This document shows positions 6,442-7,832 of a stretch of DNA of 7,832 nucleotides, one piece after another. The translations under genes and the position numbers were made by a program. The stretch comes from Peptostreptococcaceae bacterium. GTDB lineage: Bacteria; Bacillota; Clostridia; Peptostreptococcales; Anaerovoracaceae. A model generated the notes under the pieces. It did not search any database. It worked only from the letters and a program-made list of their open reading frames with translations, and was not told where the DNA came from. The DNA is taken from the NCBI GenBank assembly GCA_016650115.1, contig JAENWI010000054.1:1-7832 (forward strand). The letters are read 5' to 3'. Each line of letters opens with the position of its first letter. Within the stretch, counting starts at the first letter, position 1.

Positions 6442-6520
6442 GAGATCCTCTTCCGGCCACTAAGGAGCACAATTTGAAGCAAAGACCTACCTGATTATAT
6501 ATACACACCCTCAAGAGTGC
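6435..6520 (-). repeat. Leader repeat copy B
   Basis: It is the counterpart of 4971-5053. On the minus strand the order is hairpin CACTC-TTGA-GGGTG (6506-6519, where one base change relative to copy A keeps pairing through a G-U), a spacer, the ribosome binding site and the first codons of the 80-aa membrane protein. The preserved pairing suggests the hairpin matters in RNA. The copy begins 2 bp after the stop of the S24-peptidase remnant. Confidence 0.8.
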
Positions 6521-6522
6521 TT

Positions 6523-6687
6523 CTACCAATACATCATGAAACGCCCAATGACCTTACCCAAGATCTGTATCCGATAAGTATCTCCAGCGAACAGTCTGGG
6601 AGAATATTTATCTCTGTCGCTTATTACGCTGACCAAATTTTCAATTGGAATAAGCTCCATCATCTTCACAAATACCTCGCTGCCAAT
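6523..6687 (-). pseudogene. C-terminal remnant of an S24/LexA-type peptidase (phage-repressor or UmuD-like)
   Basis: An in-frame segment follows a TAA at 6688-6690 and ends at TAG 6523. It reads GSEVFVKMMELI, then LVSVISDRDKYSPRLF, then YRIQILGKVIGRF. This matches the end of S24-family proteins: the lysine general base of the Ser-Lys dyad (VFVK, as in the EVTVK of LexA), the conserved ISD plus Tyr-Pro region, and the terminal LGKVIG strand. The DNA-binding domain, the cleavage site and the catalytic serine are all missing. ATG codons at 6663 and 6660 could give a 46-residue product, but without Ser it would be inactive. It overlaps out of frame the 3' end of the DUF898-like gene, so a deletion or recombination joined the two. 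Such repressors often control prophages or defence islands. Confidence 0.6.
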
Positions 6688-6961
6688 TTATAGCACATAC
6701 ACCCCAAGGTGTATAATGGCCTAATGAAAGTAGTGTTACAATGAAGATAAGCGACCAAGCTCCAAAAACTCCTGCACCCGATCCTGTGAATACCAATTGT
6801 TTGTCATCCACATACGTGTGTTTCGCTTTCCATTTTTCAATCGCACAGGCTGACCAAGGATAAAACAATGTGAAGGTGATGACGTTCAACACAGTTGTCC
6901 AAATCAGCAACCAAAAATAGGAACCACCCTTTCCTCTGAAATCAAAACATCCATATGCCAT
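6641..6961 (-). CDS. Small DUF898-like integral membrane protein with altered C-terminus
   Basis: A 106-residue product from ATG 6961, chosen because FDFRGKGGSYF, right after the start, is where DUF898 proteins normally begin, and a G-rich stretch (6968-6972) lies 6 nt upstream. In-frame starts at 7015 and 7021 would add 18-20 hydrophobic residues but lack a binding site. Two membrane segments (about 14-35 and 64-85) bracket FYPWSACAIEKWKAKHTYVDD and LVFTGSGAGVFGAW, the classic DUF898/YjgN repeat with PW, KW and HT positions. The function of the family is unknown. After TPWGVCAINW the usual KW..HT ending is absent. The last ~13 residues are read from S24-peptidase DNA in another frame, so the native C-terminus has been lost. 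It may still be folded, as both membrane segments are present. Confidence 0.7.
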   Translation of the reverse strand: MAYGCFDFRGKGGSYFWLLIWTTVLNVITFTLFYPWSACAIEKWKAKHTYVDDKQLVFTGSGAGVFGAWSLIFIVTLLSLGHYTPWGVCAINWQRGICEDDGAYSN

Positions 6962-7107
6962 ACAAATCCCCCAAAACCCAACTAATATATGCATAGTAAG
7001 TCTTACTTGACTCATTTGCAAGAAAAATGTCTTTTAGCATAGGTTAAGAACCCACATCGAGAACTTAGGCATTTATCATTATTTGAAAAAGTGTCACTTT
7101 TCCCCAT

Positions 7108-7136
7108 AAAAAAACCTGCTACATTTCTGCAACAGG
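7108..7136 (-). terminator. Rho-independent terminator of the tRNA-Phe gene
   Basis: On the minus strand CCTGTTGCA-GAAA-TGTAGCAGG forms a 9-bp stem (two G-U pairs) with a GAAA tetraloop, followed immediately by seven T. It sits 9 bp downstream of the tRNA 3' end. Confidence 0.85.
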
Positions 7137-7144
7137 AAGTCATT

Positions 7145-7217
7145 TGCCGCCTCTCGGAATTGAACCGAGGACACAAGGATTTTCAGTCCTTTGCTCTACC
7201 AACTGAGCTAAAGCGGC
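7145..7217 (-). tRNA. tRNA-Phe (anticodon GAA)
   Basis: A full cloverleaf can be folded. The acceptor GCCGCTT pairs with AGGCGGC (one G-T). The D arm contains TTAGCTCAGTTGGTAGAGC. The anticodon loop reads CTGAAAA with GAA in the middle, and the T arm is CTCGG-TTCAATT-CCGAG. The discriminator base is A at 7145 and CCA is not encoded (AAT follows), so it must be added after transcription. The gene is 73 nt long, with its own promoter and terminator. Its 3' end faces the disordered accessory region, the usual orientation for integration of islands at tRNA genes. Confidence 0.97.
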
Positions 7218-7229
7218 TTGACCTCCTCC

Positions 7230-7259
7230 TGTATACCCCAATTCCAGAATTCTTGTCAA
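7230..7259 (-). promoter_or_regulatory. Sigma70-type promoter of tRNA-Phe
   Basis: A perfect TTGACA (7254-7259) is separated by 18 bp from TATACA (7230-7235). The predicted start is about 7 nt ahead of the mature tRNA 5' end, fitting a stable-RNA promoter with a very short leader. Confidence 0.75.
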
Positions 7260-7356
7260 CACCTTTTTGCGCTTTTCGTGCTTTGCCTCGATAATCTTGC
7301 TCAAAGCAGAACCATCTGGTAAAGTCAAAAAATAGATGAAAAGCAAAGAAAAACCC

Positions 7357-7832
7357 ATGCTCCAGCTACATAACATAAGTTTTGGCTTTGAAAAGACAAA
7401 GCCTATCCTAACTGACACCTCCCTTACCATCGAAAGGGGATCCTTCACCCTCATAACAGGACCCAACGGATCAGGAAAGAGCCTGTTGCTCAAATGCATC
7501 AAAGGCCTACTTAAACCAACCTCAGGGACAATTTATTTGGATGGTGCTGATGTGACGCGTTCTGGAAAGAAAAGGCTTACCTCCATCGGACTGGTCTTCC
7601 AGGACGCAGAGACACAGATAGTAGGGCAGACAGTAGAGAGGGATATCCTTTTCGGACTGGAGAACCTTGAACTCCCTCTTTCTGTGCAGCAAGAACGCCT
7701 AGCTGAAGTAGTTCAACTGCTCGACCTCACCAAGCAACTTTCGCAACGCCCAAGGACCCTCAGCGGAGGGGAAAAGAGAAGACTCTCCATAGCAGGTGTA
7801 CTGGTCATGCAACCCAAGCTGCTCTTCATGGA
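7357..7832 (+). CDS. ABC transporter ATP-binding protein, EcfA/CbiO-like, 3' end beyond window
   Basis: The open frame runs off the right edge after 158 residues. ATP-binding hallmarks appear in order: Walker A GPNGSGKS (38-45), Q-loop in VFQDAETQ (about 84-91), TVERDILFGLENL directly after it, the signature LSGGEKRRL, and the beginning of Walker B (LLFM before the cut Asp). The VFQ-x2-E-x-Q and TV..DI.FG pattern is typical of energising subunits of energy-coupling-factor and cobalt/biotin-type importers, which drive vitamin or metal uptake with a T and S component. The start at 7357 (MLQLHNISFGF) matches the family N-terminus. An in-frame ATG at 7336 would add seven residues and has no better binding site. 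It is transcribed divergently from tRNA-Phe and appears to be core genome flanking the island. Partner genes would lie to the right. Confidence 0.93.
   Translation, partial: MLQLHNISFGFEKTKPILTDTSLTIERGSFTLITGPNGSGKSLLLKCIKGLLKPTSGTIYLDGADVTRSGKKRLTSIGLVFQDAETQIVGQTVERDILFGLENLELPLSVQQERLAEVVQLLDLTKQLSQRPRTLSGGEKRRLSIAGVLVMQPKLLFM

Noticed and set aside
4971..6520. Leader repeats as CRISPR repeats
   Set aside because: Only two imperfect copies 1.4 kb apart, with genes rather than uniform spacers between them.
6691..6720. Palindrome tacacc-ccaa-ggtgta resembling the leader hairpin
   Set aside because: It lies inside the DUF898-like coding sequence at a conserved Pro-Trp position, lacks a T tract and does not align with the leader repeats beyond the short stem.
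7145..7172. Search for a duplicate of the tRNA-Phe 3' end as an attachment site
   Set aside because: No second copy was found by eye in the window, so no att site can be claimed.
7140..7502. Minus-strand frame of 120 codons across the tRNA and the ATPase start
   Set aside because: It overlaps tRNA-Phe and lies antisense to the ABC ATPase, and its end is simply translated tRNA sequence.

Overview
The window looks like a bacterial accessory region: a patchwork of intact, truncated and fused genes lying between an IS200/IS605-type transposase end on the left and a conserved tRNA-Phe gene plus an ABC-type ATPase on the right. Gene density, Shine-Dalgarno sites, sigma70-like promoters and a moderately AT-rich composition fit a bacterial chromosome. 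Codon use and the overall look suggest a mid-GC anaerobe such as a spirochaete (for example the Sphaerochaeta/Treponema group), but nothing in the sequence fixes the taxon.

Layout, left to right. (1) Positions 2-169 (+) are the C-terminal part of an IS200/IS605 TnpA (HUH/Y1) transposase. It overlaps, out of frame, an open frame (66-509) whose second half is a HEPN-domain remnant. (2) Positions 510-708 are non-coding and hold an 11-bp perfect tandem repeat. (3) Positions 709-2431 are a complete-looking IS1634-family (IS4-related DDE) insertion sequence with 35-bp terminal inverted repeats, a candidate promoter, a promoter-proximal palindrome built from the inner part of the terminal repeats, and a 508-aa transposase. 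(4) Positions 2464-4760 (-) are a tight two-gene operon: a nucleoid-associated NdpA/YejK-family protein followed 2 bp later by an unrecognised 417-aa protein with three predicted membrane segments and a coiled coil. (5) Positions 4915-6520 (-) contain two related ~85-bp leader repeats in direct orientation. They bracket a small single-span membrane protein, a 251-aa protein with a C-terminal HEPN RNase motif, and a truncated second NdpA N-terminus. (6) Positions 6523-6961 (-) hold a DUF898-like small membrane protein whose 3' end runs out of frame into the C-terminal remnant of an S24/LexA-type peptidase. (7) Positions 7108-7259 (-) are a tRNA-Phe(GAA) gene with promoter and terminator. (8) Positions 7357-7832 (+) are the start of an EcfA/CbiO-like ATPase, cut by the window edge.

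Taken together this looks like a decaying, repeatedly rearranged defence or mobile-element island next to a tRNA gene. Two HEPN proteins, two NdpA-family proteins, an S24-repressor remnant and two different IS types fit that picture. The most interesting candidates for an undescribed system are the NdpA plus membrane-protein operon and the small-membrane-protein plus HEPN pair. The latter follows a duplicated leader that resembles the 5' regions of small hydrophobic-peptide (type I toxin-like) genes. These functional roles are inferences, because none of the proteins carries a demonstrated defence annotation that can be read from sequence alone.
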